A stretch of 64,000 bases of DNA from Primulina eburnea (taxonomy: Eukaryota > Streptophyta > Magnoliopsida > Lamiales > Gesneriaceae), in the NCBI RefSeq assembly GCF_022965805.1, contig NC_133101.1:23956868-24020867 (forward strand), read 5' to 3'. This document shows positions 1-12,291 of this stretch, piece by piece. The translations under genes were made by a program, and so were the position numbers. The notes beneath the pieces were generated by a model. It was given only the letters and a program-made list of their open reading frames with translations, ran no database searches and had not been told where the DNA came from. Position 1 is the first letter of the stretch, and each line of letters opens with the position of its first letter.

Positions 1-414
1 AAACAAAGGTGGCTTGGAAGTTCCTTCAAGTCAGGAGAGGTGGTTTTACCTCAATTTTCTCATTTACATTCAACTCTTCAGGCGGTGCATCTTTTCTCCT
101 TTCTTTCTGCAGTGCTTCAAGAGCCACCCGTTGCTATTTTACTTCCCAATTTTCTTCATCAACAGTTCCTGCAGCACCTATTAAATAGCTCTCCAAAGGA
201 TCCCTAGTTCCTGCACAATCAAGGGACATACATGAGTCTATAGCATCATTGCTTTTACAAGTGCTTACCTCATTTGACACTTTCATGGCGTGATAGATAT
301 TAAAAATGGCAGCTTCTCCGCCAACTCTCAGGGTGAGTTCACCTTTATGCTCATCTATCAATGCCTTTCTAGTTGCCAAAAATGGTCTCCCAAAAATTAA
401 TGGAGCATCATGAT
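1..414 (-). pseudogene. Athila-type Ty3 element A, protease-to-RT linker (left piece)
   Basis: Read on the minus strand, this encodes the conserved stretch after the aspartic protease of plant Athila-type Ty3 elements. A GRPFLAT-like block at about 345-395 is followed by the ALID..KGELTLRV signature, then an acidic variable region. The frame is stopped by TAG at about 134-136, and a further stop near 20-30 looks like a frameshift before the RT. The same frame continues from the gag-protease piece beginning at 28928: the two halves are separated only by the 415-28927 insertion, and ATGAT (410-414 and 28928-28932) is the target-site duplication. RT, RNase H, integrase and the other LTR would lie left of the window. 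Athila assignment rests on these motifs together with the gag and primer site on the right-hand piece. Confidence 0.8.
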
Positions 415-1244
415 TGTAGAGGCCAGTATTTCGTATTTTAAAATTTGCGAAAAAATTTAAAATTTCTCTTTAAGTAAATAAAATTCCTCGTTCATAAAAT
501 ATACCGATAAAAAGATTCAATGTTTAATGTAGCAGCGGAAGTAAATAATATTTTCAAAATAAAAACCTAAAATAATTTAACAAAATAAAAACTGAGTTTG
601 GAATAAAAATAGTAAGTGATGAAAATGAGGTCCTCGGGTTCCTACTACTGCCGACCCAAGATAGCTCACTGGTCCCCGCCCTCGGTCCCAACCTCATCAG
701 TACCTACAACAATCAAGTCTAATAAGTCTAAAGACTCAGCATGGATATATCGTAAATAACAAATAATAATCATATAACCGCATGCAAAGTAAAAATATCA
801 TATCATAAGGCATAACGTAAAAATATCTTATCATGAGTAAGTATAATACGTGCATAACTGAAAATCGTACGTAAAATTGTTTGCCCCATAGAGTCCTGTC
901 ATAAAATAGCATATCATAATTTTCTGTTGAGAATATGTTATACGCAAGTGGCCCATAACGTGAACTGAATCGTCTGATCAGACTAAACAACAGTATACTG
1001 GGTGGTAGAGATCTTCGCAGTCCTTGGACTGGATATCTGTACCCATACATAAACATAAACCGGTCGTAGGTCACCGGGTGAAGTAATAATCCCATAAGCG
1101 TAAAGTGGCCACAAGCAATTTCACATATATCTCGAAAATAAACTTTTATATTTATGCACGTAATATAATTAAATATCCTTTATTATTTTACCAAATGGGT
1201 TGGATCGTTCACAGCTCGCTGCAACCTAATTTTAACATGGAAAT
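415..1244 (-). repeat. X: LTR-like sequence, first part
   Basis: It starts TGTAGAGGCC and is roughly 80-85% similar by eye to the first 800 bp of the F LTRs (10476 and 27096), with which it shares the long TCCTCGGGTTCCTACTAC and AAATGGGTTGGAT blocks. It is interrupted by element B at 1245, with target-site duplication GAAAT at 1240-1244 and 9275-9279, and continues at 9280. After that it diverges from the F LTR, so it is a sister subfamily and not an F copy. ORFs here are not convincing genes. Confidence 0.75.
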
Positions 1245-2911
1245 TGTGGGGACCCGGACGCTGATCTTTTTCTTAATCATCTTTGGGACTTAATTATCAA
1301 TTAAGATAAACATGGTCTAAAAATTTTTCTTTTTAAAATGTCAATGCGGAAGATAATGGAATCATGCTATTATACAAATCAGTATAATAATACAAATCTT
1401 GTACAACATTTATCTAGTTCAACTAAGGTTCAACTACTATAATCAAGTAATAACACCTACTCTACAATAAGTCCGGAATCACCACGCTAAACTCGTCTTC
1501 TCTCGTCATCTTCTCGACCCCGATCATGCCCCACCTGTTGTCATGCACACATACAAAACAAGACAACAGCCGGATAACTCCGGTGAGAATAAATCCCAGT
1601 ATAAAACATGGTAAACATGCATATACACAAAGTAAATCATGAATTATTCTATCATGAATAAACTAAAAGCAATAGGTTTCATATTCTATGAAATCAAATC
1701 AAATAAGCATGCAACACAAATCAGTTAAACATGCTACTCAAATGAAATCAGAAAACATGCTATCATAACTGAAAGCATAGCAATGGGTTTCATAGTCTAT
1801 GAAACCACATCCATAAACGCATGCAGTTCTAGTCAAATCATGTCTAGACTCGACTCAACTATAACTCTAGGGATCCCGGTGTGAATAAGACGTCAATGGC
1901 TGTCACCTACCCTCCCAATCGGGGTGACTGTACGTCTTATTCCTAGACTTCGGTCTGAGCTGTATCGAGCAATCTACAATAGGAGGGTGTCTGCTCCTAC
2001 GTAACGATACACCGAACGTCTAGAAGTATGACTATCTGTCAAACTTTCCTATCTCAAATGCAATATAACAATCTGTAAACAAAGCATGCTCATTTCAAAA
2101 GATTTGAATATAAAGTCTATAAACAAATCGTAATCATATCAGAAGATAAACACTAATCAAGTATGTGATTTTATTGGGAAACTCAAATGAGATCTGATTT
2201 GAGTTATATCTTCCCAGATATCACATGAATTATACCTTTGTCTTCCCTGTCTGACGAAGACGATGACCTGTATTCAAATCTGTCCATATCCAATCTGAAA
2301 AGACAATATTGAATACATAGTATCAATGAATAACTCAATTCAAAATCTGTTCTGATCAATACTCAACTCAGTACATAATCTGATCAACATCTGAACAAAA
2401 TACAATCTGATTCATATCAACGATATCACGATGAAATCTAAATCATTACTGAATCTGATCAATCCAAATCAACTGATGTTGCGACGGCATAACAATACAG
2501 TCTCGGTAACCCTGTCAATCTCAACATCACAGATATAATATCAAAATTCATAATCAATTACTGGTATAACTCGTAATCTCAATGATAACACAAATCTGAT
2601 ATTGAATCTCAGTGAAATCAACTATGAAATTCATAACAATTACAAACACAGTCTGTTCTTTAATCTGACTTCAATTATACAATATCTACTGTAGCAGAAA
2701 CATCATATCTGATTCATATTCAATTCTGACAATATCATAAATTCAAATCTTGTCTAAACGTAACAAAACTTACGTCCAGTTGTAGCCTACGTTGATAGGA
2801 AAACAGTACTGAAGTCGGATTCAAAATCAGACGGACGGATTCTTCTCAAATTAAATTTCACCCGAAGATTCCCTCGGTTTCTCTTTCTTATTTCTGAAGA
2901 ACAATTGCTTG

Positions 2912-2931
2912 TATATACATATATATATATA
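2912..2931 (-). promoter_or_regulatory. TATA-like block of the B LTR
   Basis: An alternating TATATA run of about 20 bp lies 51 bp downstream, in the element sense, of the palindrome array. It is the natural candidate for the U3 TATA box. The right LTR has the equivalent at about 8796-8814, a few bases shorter because of repeat slippage. Confidence 0.55.
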
Positions 2932-2981
2932 CACGTTGCACCTCCAAAAGACAAGTGGTTTGTTCATATTTTGCATGACTG

Positions 2982-3240
2982 GCGCATATGCGCGCACAAT
3001 TCCGCGCATATGCGCCGAGAGCCTTAACCATGCCACCGTGCTGCTCGCGCATATGCGCCATCGTTACCGCGCATATGCGCCGATCACTCTGCCCTACCCG
3101 CGCATGTGCGCCATTTATGTCGCGCATATGCGCCGATCATTCTGGACGGGTCGCGCATATACGCGCCTTATCTCGCGCATGTGCGCCGATGCTACTGGAT
3201 GTTACGCGCATGTGCGTGCATACAAGTCGCGCATGTGCGC
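2982..3240. repeat. Phased 12-bp palindrome array, left B LTR
   Basis: Ten copies of GCGCATATGCGC or one-base variants (GCGCATGTGCGC, GCGCATATACGC, GCGCATGTGCGT) start at 2982, 3004, 3047, 3069, 3100, 3122, 3153, 3175, 3206 and 3229. The steps are 22, 43, 22, 31, 22, 31, 22, 31 and 23 bp. The perfect copies are self-complementary. ORFs crossing the array are repeat artefacts. It lies 151-409 nt inside the LTR in the element sense, which is U3. Confidence 0.9.
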
Positions 3241-3391
3241 CAATCCTACTCTTCACACATAATGTGATTTCTTCTTGCGGCTCTCGAGATCTGATCCGTT
3301 CCATTTATAATCATCTTAATTATCAACAATAGATTATAATAATCATCGCCAAATCTCTGCAGATTAATCGGATAATTTCTTGGGCCTTACA

Positions 3392-5372
3392 TTTTCTCCC
3401 TCTCTTAGGTTTGAGTTCGTCCTCGAACTCGCAAGTAATCAACTCAGATATATCAGAAGAAATGTATACATAGTTTAAATCAAAAACGCATCTCAATGAA
3501 TCTATTCTGAAATCTCAATCTTATATTCTCGATTCTATCTCTCAAAATAGCTTTGAAAAATCAATTTCGCAACACTGGCTATACAACATCCGTATATACC
3601 AAACCACAGCTCATAACAAATTATTATCATCAGCTGCCATCAAGTTTGTTTATCCCAGTCAAGGGTATATTAGTTCTTCAGCCTCGAATACCAATCGTCA
3701 TCATCCGACGTTGGTTTCTTAACTCTGTTCATTCTGAACTATCTTCATCTTCTTTCGAATTTTCTTCAAAAGAAATCTGTAGTATTCACTGTATACTGTC
3801 TTGTCTATAACTATCTCATTACCCATCTGATAAGCTGATAGCTATTGTCACGTAGTGATAATAAGTCATATCAATTAGTGCTAACATCCAGCACTAAAGC
3901 TGTACCAAAATCTTCCAATATCTGGATAATACATTCTGACCGTCTGTCAATCTGTAAAACAATCTAAGAGAGAGCTCATGATCTACTCTGTCATAAGTAA
4001 AAATCAAACAAAATCAATCAAAAATCACAATCTGATATAATCTATCTCAATATTCTGATTACTCTGACCATTTCTTGACATCGATCTTTGTCATTTGGTC
4101 CTGTTTGTACGTTATCTGGTACAAACTAATAGATATAGATTGAACAATCTGTCAATCAAAATCATATCATATTTCAATCTGGAGAAAATGGCGGTAATTT
4201 CATTACGAAAGCCATAGAAAGGCACTCCCATTTCTATTCAAAAACATACACATCTGTAATAATCTTCTGATTTCTATCTTCCTGTCTTTTCTGTTAGCGA
4301 TTCAGACATATCAGTACAATTTCTGCCAACATTTCTATACAATTTCTGTTATAACTGATCTCATCTGTCTATATCACAACTATCTGTTCGAATATCATAC
4401 CTTTTCAATCTTCAGACTGGAAACTGAATCCAATACGGTGCATTTCTGACCCTATCTGTGATTTCAGATCCGAACTACTGACATAAACAAATCAATTAAT
4501 AACATAAAGTAAAGAAAAAATACATACCTGGTATTCGGCTCTGAATATCGATATCAATTCTGTTATACAATACTGAAACATTCTGATATCACAAACTAGT
4601 CAATCTCATATCTGTTACTCGACTCTGATTACTGAAATCTAGTTCTGAACATTCTGATCGCATTCCTGAATTACTGTAACTCTCGAAAACAACTCTGATA
4701 CAATTGAACTGTATATATTCTCAACGGTTCACAACAATCTGTAACATATACGGATTCAAAACAACAGTAATATCAAACCAGATACAAAATATCAATAACC
4801 TATACAAATCTAGTGAGTTCAGTGAACTCATAAAACAATGATTTCTGGTAAATATCTTCATGTCATACTGATCAACTGTTATATCTCATCTGCAAATAAA
4901 ATATGCTCCGAAACAATATAAGATATCACGAATACTGATTTAGAACAATAACAATACTCAGCAGATATAAAACAATAATAGAATAAACTAATCTGTCAAA
5001 TCAGACAAAATATATTTCTGACAATTCTGACCTTTCTGAAATTTCTGATCTTCTGACATCGGTATCATTCTCAATTACTGATCCCAATCTCATCTGTGTC
5101 AAGGTCAATCTGTATACTAATTTTAGATATCACTTACTCTGAATACAATCTGTTTCAAGCGGAATTCTTATCTGAATAGTTTTTGTATACAACCATCACA
5201 GTTCTCAGAATATTCAATACGATCTTCAAATATTCAATTCTTTCAATTCGGTATGTATTATTCTGTATATTCAGTATCATTCTGTACTGAATCTAACATG
5301 TAGACAATACCTAATCTACATTCAATTTCTGAAGTTTATCTTTCTGAGATCACCACAAATCTGAAATCTTAT
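3392..5372 (-). other. Element B internal region without recognisable pol
   Basis: This is where RT, RNase H, integrase and chromodomain sit in the related element C. Here no conserved motif can be read in any frame. The sequence is AT-rich and dominated by recurring TCTGA, AATCTG and ATATC words. Only the extreme left end (3392-3460), a purine tract and a short block around a TTCGTCCTCGAAC motif, matches the corresponding end of C near 50860-50907. It looks like either a strongly decayed or a replaced pol region. Confidence 0.6.
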
Positions 5373-5900
5373 CTAGGCAAATATCGGCCACTCATATATC
5401 ACTGGCAAATCTGCCAATGCTAGGCTCGATTTCAGTGGATCTACTGAATACATAAGGATGCAATCTGCTCCTTTCTCTATTAATCGAGTCATATACAATA
5501 CAGATATCAAATGAATTCTAAATCTAGAATCCTTATCGTGGTATCTCCACTGATCAGTCATTTCTGGTCTGAATCTTACCATTTCTGGAACAAATTCTAC
5601 AATATGTCTGTACTTGTTCAGCATATACATATCCATAATGCGTTCAAATCAGAAAACACAAGTACCTCATAATCTATCTCTATTTCATTCTCATCTTACT
5701 GTAGTATATAATATATACAGAAATCTCTGATATCCACATTTCCTTAACAAGCAAGGACATCAATACTACAGTACCTACAAATCCAACAGATACAACATAT
5801 CTCCATGCAACTCAGTCAAAGATATTCTTAACAAATGCATTAGTATATATCAATACATATGCAATAGAATCATAAAGAATAGTACCTGTTGTGAATTTCT
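5373..5900 (-). pseudogene. Element B protease and protease-RT linker remnant
   Basis: Between 5636 and 5373 the minus strand encodes 87 residues that align by eye with the stretch of element C between protease and RT (about 47735-47990). Shared landmarks are the NKYR, VRFRPEM, LISVL and LADLPV blocks. Upstream, around 5800-5880, a degenerate AYVLIYTNAF segment sits where C has its VLIDTGASHTF protease motif. The catalytic Asp is replaced and stops follow, so no active protease is encoded. The frame ends before the first RT motif. Confidence 0.65.
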
Positions 5901-5951
5901 GGATCTGTGTTTTCAATTGAACTCGGTTCCCTACAATCTTCGGGAACGCTT

Positions 5952-6830
5952 CTAGGGACAAACTTTAGCAAAGTGTCCCGGCTGTCCACAAATATTGCAT
6001 CTACCAGTCACTCCCTGGCATTGCTCGGTGGGATGCCTCCCTCCGTAACTCCTGCAATACACTTCAGTATGGCTTGGACCAGAAACGCTAGAGCTAGATG
6101 AACCACTTCCCATCTTCTTGAATGGCTTCTTCCGAGTTTTCAGCAAATCTTGCTTTCCACTCGTACTGCCTCGATCAAATCTGAGAGGGGATTGCTGTGT
6201 CTGGGGTTGCTTCACACACAACCTCCCTAGCTGTCTAATCAGACTCGCCTCAGCTCTCTTTGCTCTACTCAAAATATCAGCAAAATGGTAAGGTCGCGGC
6301 AGATTCATAAATGCAACTACCTCCGAATTCAACCCTCTGATGAACTGATTTACTATAGCTTCATCATTTCCAGCTATCTGAGGAGCAAAATGCAGTAGAG
6401 TAGAGAATTTGGCGGTATATTCATCAATATTCAACTGACCTTGGCTCAAATTCTCAAACTCTGCTTTCTTCTCCTCTCGGTACGAGACTGAGAAAAATCG
6501 TCGATAAAATTCAGTTCTGAATATTTCCCACGAAATCACTGTACCTCTCTGTTCCCACATTCTTCTACTGGTAATCCACCAACTCCTGGCGGCTTCTCGT
6601 AACTGATAATGTACCATTTTAACTCTCTGTTCGTCTGTACAATCAAGTAAATCGAACAGTATTTCTATATCATCAAACCAGTTCTGGCAATCTTCGGACG
6701 TCTCGATACCAGTCAGAATCGGCGGCTGCAATAACTGAAATTCTTTCATCTTTCCTTCTAACTGAGTTTCTGATGCATCTATCTGTTCAGACGAAGTACT
6801 GCCCTTTTCTGAAATTCTTCGAGGCGGTAT
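5952..6830 (-). pseudogene. Element B gag (capsid and zinc knuckle)
   Basis: Gag would build the cytoplasmic virus-like particle and package element RNA. A long open frame runs from 6749 to the TAG at 5952-5954. It contains a Retrotrans_gag-type capsid region (CQNWFDDIEILF, SWWITSRRMWEQ, WEIFRTEFYRRFF, LRFAPQI-like blocks) and one CCHC zinc knuckle, CNICGQPGHFAKVC, at its end. The frame is open upstream to 6830, where the expected ATG of an MPPRR start (compare C at 46317) is ATA, so the natural start codon seems lost by one substitution. Alternatively translation starts at the ATG at 6749. The stop directly after the knuckle separates gag from the protease remnant. Confidence 0.85.
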
Positions 6831-7110
6831 ATCTGATAATCAAACAGATTAGTACAAAATCTATACAATCTGTCTCAGCCCTCCTCTGATCATATACCTC
6901 TGATCCAGACTCGGTTCTGATTCAGGCTTAACAATTACATGCTGCAATCAACTCAGATAACAACAACATGTAACAGGGAAAGCAATAAATCATGCTAGCA
7001 CACACAATGTAAGTCAACATTGAAATAATTCTCATGCTAGCAATCACATGCAAGGAAGACAATTCAATCTACCCCGATCATTCTCTACTATCTCATTCTA
7101 AAGGATCTAT

Positions 7111-7123
7111 CGTTCTGATACCA
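7111..7123 (-). other. Element B primer-binding site
   Basis: On the minus strand TGGTATCAGAACG begins five bases after the LTR end. The first nine bases match the 3' end complement of plant initiator tRNA-Met, the usual primer of chromoviruses and copia elements. Confidence 0.85.
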
Positions 7124-7128
7124 CCTGT

Positions 7129-9274
7129 TGTGGGGACCCGGACGCTGATCTTTTTCTTAATCATCTTTGGGACTTAATTATCAATTAAGATAAACAGGGT
7201 CTAAAAATTTTTCTTTTTAAAATGTCAATGCGGAGGGTAATGGAATCATGCTATTATACAAATCAGTATAATAATACAAATCTTGTACAACATTTATCTA
7301 GTTCAACTAAGGTTCAACTACTATAATCAAGTAATAACACCTACTCTACAATAAGTCCGGAATCACCACGCTAAACTCGTCTTCTCTCGTCATCTTCTCG
7401 ACCCCGATCATTCCCCACCTGTTGTCATGCACACATACAAAACAAGACAATAGCCGGATAACTCCGGTGAGAATAAATCTCAGTATAAAACATGGTAAAC
7501 ATGCATATACACAAAGTAAATCATGAATTACTCTATCATGAATAAACTAAAAGCAATAGGTTTCATAATCTATGAAATCAAATCAAATAAGCATGCAACA
7601 CAAATCAGTTAAACATGCTACTCAAATGAAATCAGAAAACATGCTATCATAACTGAAAGCAATATCAATGGGTTTCATAGTCTATGAAACCACATCCATA
7701 AACGCATGCAGTTCTAGTCAAATCATGTCTAGACTCGACTCCACTATAACTCTAGGGATCCCGGTGTGAATAAGACGTCAATGGCTGTCACCTACCCTCC
7801 CAATCGGGGTGACTGTACGTCTTATTCCTAGACTTCGGTCTGAGCTGTATCGAGCAATCTACAATAGGAGGGTGTCTGCTCCTACGTAACGATACACCGA
7901 ACGTCTAGAAGTCTGACTATCTGTCAAACTTTCCTATCTCAAATGCAATATAACAATCTGTAAACAAAGCCTGCTCATTTCAAAAGATTTGAATATAAAG
8001 TCTATAAAAAAATCGTAATCATATCAGAAGATAAACACTAATCAAGTATGTGATTTTATTGGGAAACTCAAATGAGATCTGATTTGAGTTATATCTTCCC
8101 AGATATCACATGAATTATACCTTTGTCTTCCCTGTCTGACGAAGACGATGACCTGTATTCAAATCTGTCCATATCCAATCTGAAAAGACAATATTGAATA
8201 CATAGTATCAATGAAAAACTCAATTCACAATCTGTTCTGATCAATACTCAACTCAGTACATAATCTGATCAATATCTGAACAAAATACAATCTGATTCAT
8301 ATCAACGATATCACGATGAAATCTAAATCATTACTGAATCTGATCAATCCAAATCAACTGATGTTGCGACGGCATAACAATACAGTCTCGGTAACCCCGT
8401 CAATCTCAACATCACAGATATAATATCAAAATTCATAATCAATTACTGGTATAACTCGTAATCTCAATGATAACACAAATCTGATATTGAATCTCAGTGA
8501 AATCAACTATGAAATTCCTAACAATTACAAACACAGTCTGTTCTTTAATCTGACTTCAATTAAACAATATCTACTGTAGCAGAAACATCATATCTGATTC
8601 ATATTCAATTCTGACAATATCATAAATTCAAATCTTGTCTAAACGTAACAAAACTTACGTCCAGTTGTAGCCTACGTTGATAGGAAAACAGTACTGAAGT
8701 CGGATTCAAAATCAGACGGACGGATTCTTCTCAAATTAAATTTCACCCGAAGATTCCCTCGGTTTCTCTTTCTTATTTCTGAAGAACAATTGCTTGTATA
8801 TACATATATATATACACGTTGCACCTCCAAAAGACAAGTGGTTTGTTCATATTTTGCATGACTGGCGCATATGCGCGCACAATTCCGCGCATATGCGCCG
8901 AGAGCCTTAACCATGCCACCGTGCTGCTCGCGCATATGCGCCATCGTTACCGCGCATATGCGCCGATCACTCTGCCCTACCCGCGCATGTGCGCCATTTA
9001 TGTCGCGCATATGCGCCGATAATTCTGGAAGGGTCGCGCATATGCGCGCCTTATCTCGCGCATGTGCGTCGATGCTACTGGATGTTACGCGCATGTGCGC
9101 GCATACAAGTCGCGCATGTGCGCCAATCCTACTCTTCACACATAATGTGATTTTTTCTTGTGGCTCTCGAGATCTGATCCGTTCCGTTTATAATCATCTT
9201 AATTATCAACAATAGATTATAATAATCATCGCCAAATCTCTGCAGATTAATCGGATAATTTCTTGGGCCTTACA
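7129..9274 (-). repeat. Element B 5' LTR
   Basis: It is a 2,146-bp LTR almost identical to 1245-3391. In the element sense it is the promoter copy, with array 8865-9123 and a TATA-like block at about 8796-8814. It is followed on the minus strand by the primer site. Confidence 0.92.
8865..9123. repeat. Phased 12-bp palindrome array, right B LTR
   Basis: Ten GCGCATATGCGC-type units start at 8865, 8887, 8930, 8952, 8983, 9005, 9036, 9058, 9089 and 9112. The spacing series is the same as in the left LTR (22, 43, 22, 31, 22, 31, 22, 31, 23). A few units differ between the LTRs by single A/G or C/T changes. Confidence 0.9.
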
Positions 9275-10475
9275 GAAATTATGCAAATGGTTTTTCCTAG
9301 AAAATAACTTAATCATTGAACCCAAAACGGGGCCAGCTAGACCAACAACTTAAATTCTAATCATGACTCCGTACCAACCCGAACCAACATCGAACCATCA
9401 TTTAGTCATGATTAAAATACACCTAAAATGATGAAATAATGCTCCTAAAATTTGTACAAGTCGAAATTAAGTGACTGGGGGCCAAAAACATGAAACGCTC
9501 TTTCGAGAGTCACTTTGGCACATTGCACCGTAATTTCTCGTACGACCTCTAAACTTAACCGAATCACAAACGACCAAAACATGGCCTTCCTAACTTGATG
9601 AGGTATTGTCCAGTCCAAGACCATAGGCTAAAAGCCAACCTAGAACCCAAACGAGCCTTTGAACCGAAGCACCAAGTTGCTGTCAAAAATTACAGCAGCA
9701 GTTGTTGTGTTTCCTGGCTTTGTTTTCAAGACTATTGGCCATTGGGGCTTTAACCACTGACCAGAGCCTCTTACCAACATCCTAAGGTGTGGCTTGAACC
9801 ATGGCCAAGGGCCCTAGACCAACCACAATCCAAGCAACACCAAAAACCTCACCACGCTTCCAACCGAGAACCAAACTGCACGCGTGGGACGTCTTGTTTG
9901 TTTTGCTGTCAAATGAAGGATCCAATGGTTATGAGGCTAACCATGGTCCGTTCTAGACATGATAAGGTGTTGTATGAGTCATGGCTAAGGGCTAGAAGCC
10001 AACCACAACCCATCTAACACCTCAAAACTGAAATCATGTCAAGAATTTTCGAAAAACTTGTGTGCAGATTTTCGGCCCTCACCCATGCACTTCACGGTTT
10101 CAGTTGTTTGTGATGATTTCAGGGTTTGGCTTGATTCCAGGGCCTCGAGACTGCATCTAGACATGTACTAGGATGTGTTATGGTCATGTGAGTCCGTTGG
10201 TTCCAGCCCCTATACGCTGGAGAAAGAGTTTTGACAGCAACCCTCCCCATTGCAATTCATGAGTCTCGAAAATTCTGGTTTTGGATTGTTCAAGGTGGTT
10301 CGAATCTTGGTTGGCTTTTGGGCCTGTAACCATGGTTGGAACCCTTCCTTGACATGTCTAGGACGTGACCAAGATGCATTTTCATGGCTTGGTTCACGTT
10401 CCCATCTGTTTTAAAAAATAATAATAAACAAGAACAGCCCCCATCGGCTTTTAAAATTCTGGTTGTTGTTGTGTG
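9275..10475 (-). repeat. X: LTR-like sequence, second part
   Basis: It continues X after element B; 9275-9279 is the duplicated GAAAT. It shares only the first about 25 bp with the F LTR, then is unrelated to it. Recurring pairs such as CCATGGCCAAGGGCCCTAGACC and its relatives near 9790 and 9985 suggest internal duplication. It stops abruptly at the F LTR start (10476), and no LTR end is seen. There is no credible ORF. Confidence 0.6.
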
Positions 10476-12291
10476 TGTTAGAGGCCCGAAATTCGTATTT
10501 TGAAAATTTGCGGAAAATTTAATATTTTTCTTATATAATAAGTAACGTGCCTCATTCATAAAATAAACTGAAAAAAAGATTCAATTGTTAAAATAGCAGC
10601 GGAAGTAAACATCTGTTTCAAATTCACAACTCAAAATATTTCATCGTAATAAGAATAAGTTTGAGCATAATGATAAATGAACTGAAGCATGAGGTCCTCG
10701 GGTTCCTACTACTACCGACCCAAGATGGCTCACTGGTCCCCGCCCTCAGTCACGACCTCATCAGTACCTACAACAATCAAGTCTAGTGAGTCTAAAGACT
10801 CAGCATGCATATATTGTAAATAACAACTAATAATCATAAAATCGCATGCAAAGTAAAAATATCCTATCATGAGGCGTAACGTGAAGATACCGTGTCATAA
10901 ATAATTATAAATACGTGCATAACTGAAAATCGTAAGTGAAATGTTTGCTCGATAGAGCCCTGTCATTAAATAGCATATCATAATTTTCTGTTGAGAATAT
11001 GTTCTACGCAAGTGGCCCATAACGTGAACTGAAGTGTATGATCAGACTAAACAATAGTATACTGGGTGGTAGAGATTATCGCAGCCCTTGGACTGGATAT
11101 CCGTACCCATACATAAACATAAATCGGTCGTAGGTCACCGGGTGAAGTAATAATCCCATAAGCGTAAAGTGGCCACAAACAATATCGCATATATCTCGAA
11201 AATAAACTTTTATATTTATGCACGTAATATAATTAAATATCCTGTATTATTTTACCAAATGGGTTGGATTGTTCCCAGGCTCGCTGCAATCTAATTTTAA
11301 CATGGAAAATATGAAAATGGTTTTTCTTCAAGTTTCATGCACATAAGATGTTTTAAAATAATAATATGACTTGATTGAAGAGCAAGGGAAAATATACACA
11401 TGCCTAAGGTTTTTTTTGAAAGAAAAACAAACGGTTACGACGATGCGGCGCGGAGGAGACGGAGTTGCTTCACTTTCTTGTTTTTCTCTCTTAATTTCTC
11501 ACGATTTCTCTCTAGTGCACTCTCGATTTTTCTTACTGAAATGGACTGAAATTTCGAGAATATGGAGTAGGGAGAATGGCTAGGGAAAAATGAAGAGAAG
11601 GTGGCAAGATACAAGGGAATTAAATGGCAAGATCAAATCTTGCTTTCTTTGAATTTGTTAGATAAGGAAATGGTTTGATATCAAAAGATTTTTGAGGGAT
11701 AATTGAGGGGTGTGCGTGGCCGATTTTTACTGGGGGGGGGGGGGGAATTGCTTAATTGTTAATCAATGAGGATTTAAAATTGAAGGAATTATTATACCAT
11801 GAAGGGATAAGGAAAGATATAAAAGGAAATGAGTTGCTAAACTTAATTTAAATATTTTAGGTGATGGCCGAAAATTGAATGATAAATGGAGGGAAAATAT
11901 TTTTTTAATTATTGAATTTAAAATCTTTAGTGTTTTATCTACTCATTAAATATTTTAGTGAATTAATTAATTAATTATTGAACCTAAAAGAACTTATTTA
12001 CTACTTATCTCAAATAACTTAAATAATTCCTTAAACTTTATTTTACATTAAAATAACTTATTATTTATCTTAAATAAATTTTAGGAATATTTTCTAAAGA
12101 TTAAATTGTATCTCAATACTCCAGCTCCGATCCGGCCTCACTTATTTAACTGAAAAGGTAACAACTAAGCTACTGCGTAAAATAAATAAATTTAAAGAAA
12201 AGAATTTAAATCCTCATGCATAAAATTATTTTAATTTAAATAATAGTAATTATGCATGGCTTATACGTAGTCTGATTTAACGGGTTCTACA
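10476..12291 (-). repeat. Element F 3' LTR
   Basis: It is a 1,816-bp LTR starting TGTTAGAGGCCC and ending GGGTTCTACA. It contains a 14-nt G run (about 11732-11745) absent from the partner LTR. The adjacent internal tract (12292-12304) reads GACTGGGAGAGT in the element sense, the polypurine tract. Confidence 0.9.

Larger units (their letters stand above)
1245..3391 (-). repeat. Element B 3' LTR
   Basis: It is a 2,147-bp LTR; in the element sense it begins TGTAAGGCCC (at 3391) and ends GTCCCCACA (at 1245). It holds the palindrome array 2982-3240 and a TATA-like block at 2912-2931. The flanking internal sequence at 3392-3407 is a purine-rich tract in the element sense (AAGAGAGGGAGAAAA), which would serve as the polypurine primer for plus-strand synthesis. 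Confidence 0.92.
1245..9274 (-). mobile_element. Element B: young, internally deleted Ty3/gypsy LTR retrotransposon
   Basis: It is an 8,030-bp element with two long LTRs (1245-3391 and 7129-9274) and target-site duplication GAAAT (1240-1244 and 9275-9279). The LTR pair differs at about 30 positions by eye (near 98.6% identity), so insertion was recent. The primer site at 7111-7123 and the direction of gag put it on the minus strand. It carries gag and a protease/linker remnant, then about 2 kb with no recognisable RT, RNase H or integrase. Relatedness to element C is clear in gag, in the protease-RT linker, in the LTR ends and in the purine tract beside the 3' LTR. Transposition would need enzymes supplied in trans, perhaps by a C-like relative (inference). 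Confidence 0.9.

Noticed and set aside
736..1293. 119-residue and 62-residue ORFs in X
   Set aside because: They lie in LTR sequence homologous to 10800-11200 and 27400-27900, where the frame is not conserved.
2982..3240. CRISPR-like pattern of short palindromic repeats with spacers
   Set aside because: The units are 12 bp, the gaps of 10 and 19 bp are shared between the two LTR copies, and the array lies in the U3 of a plant retrotransposon with no cas gene.
2851..3332. Overlapping ORFs on both strands (Arg/Cys/Ala-rich peptides), also at 8672-9215
   Set aside because: They are produced by the repeated GCGCATATGCGC units, which are open in several frames, and have no protein-like composition.
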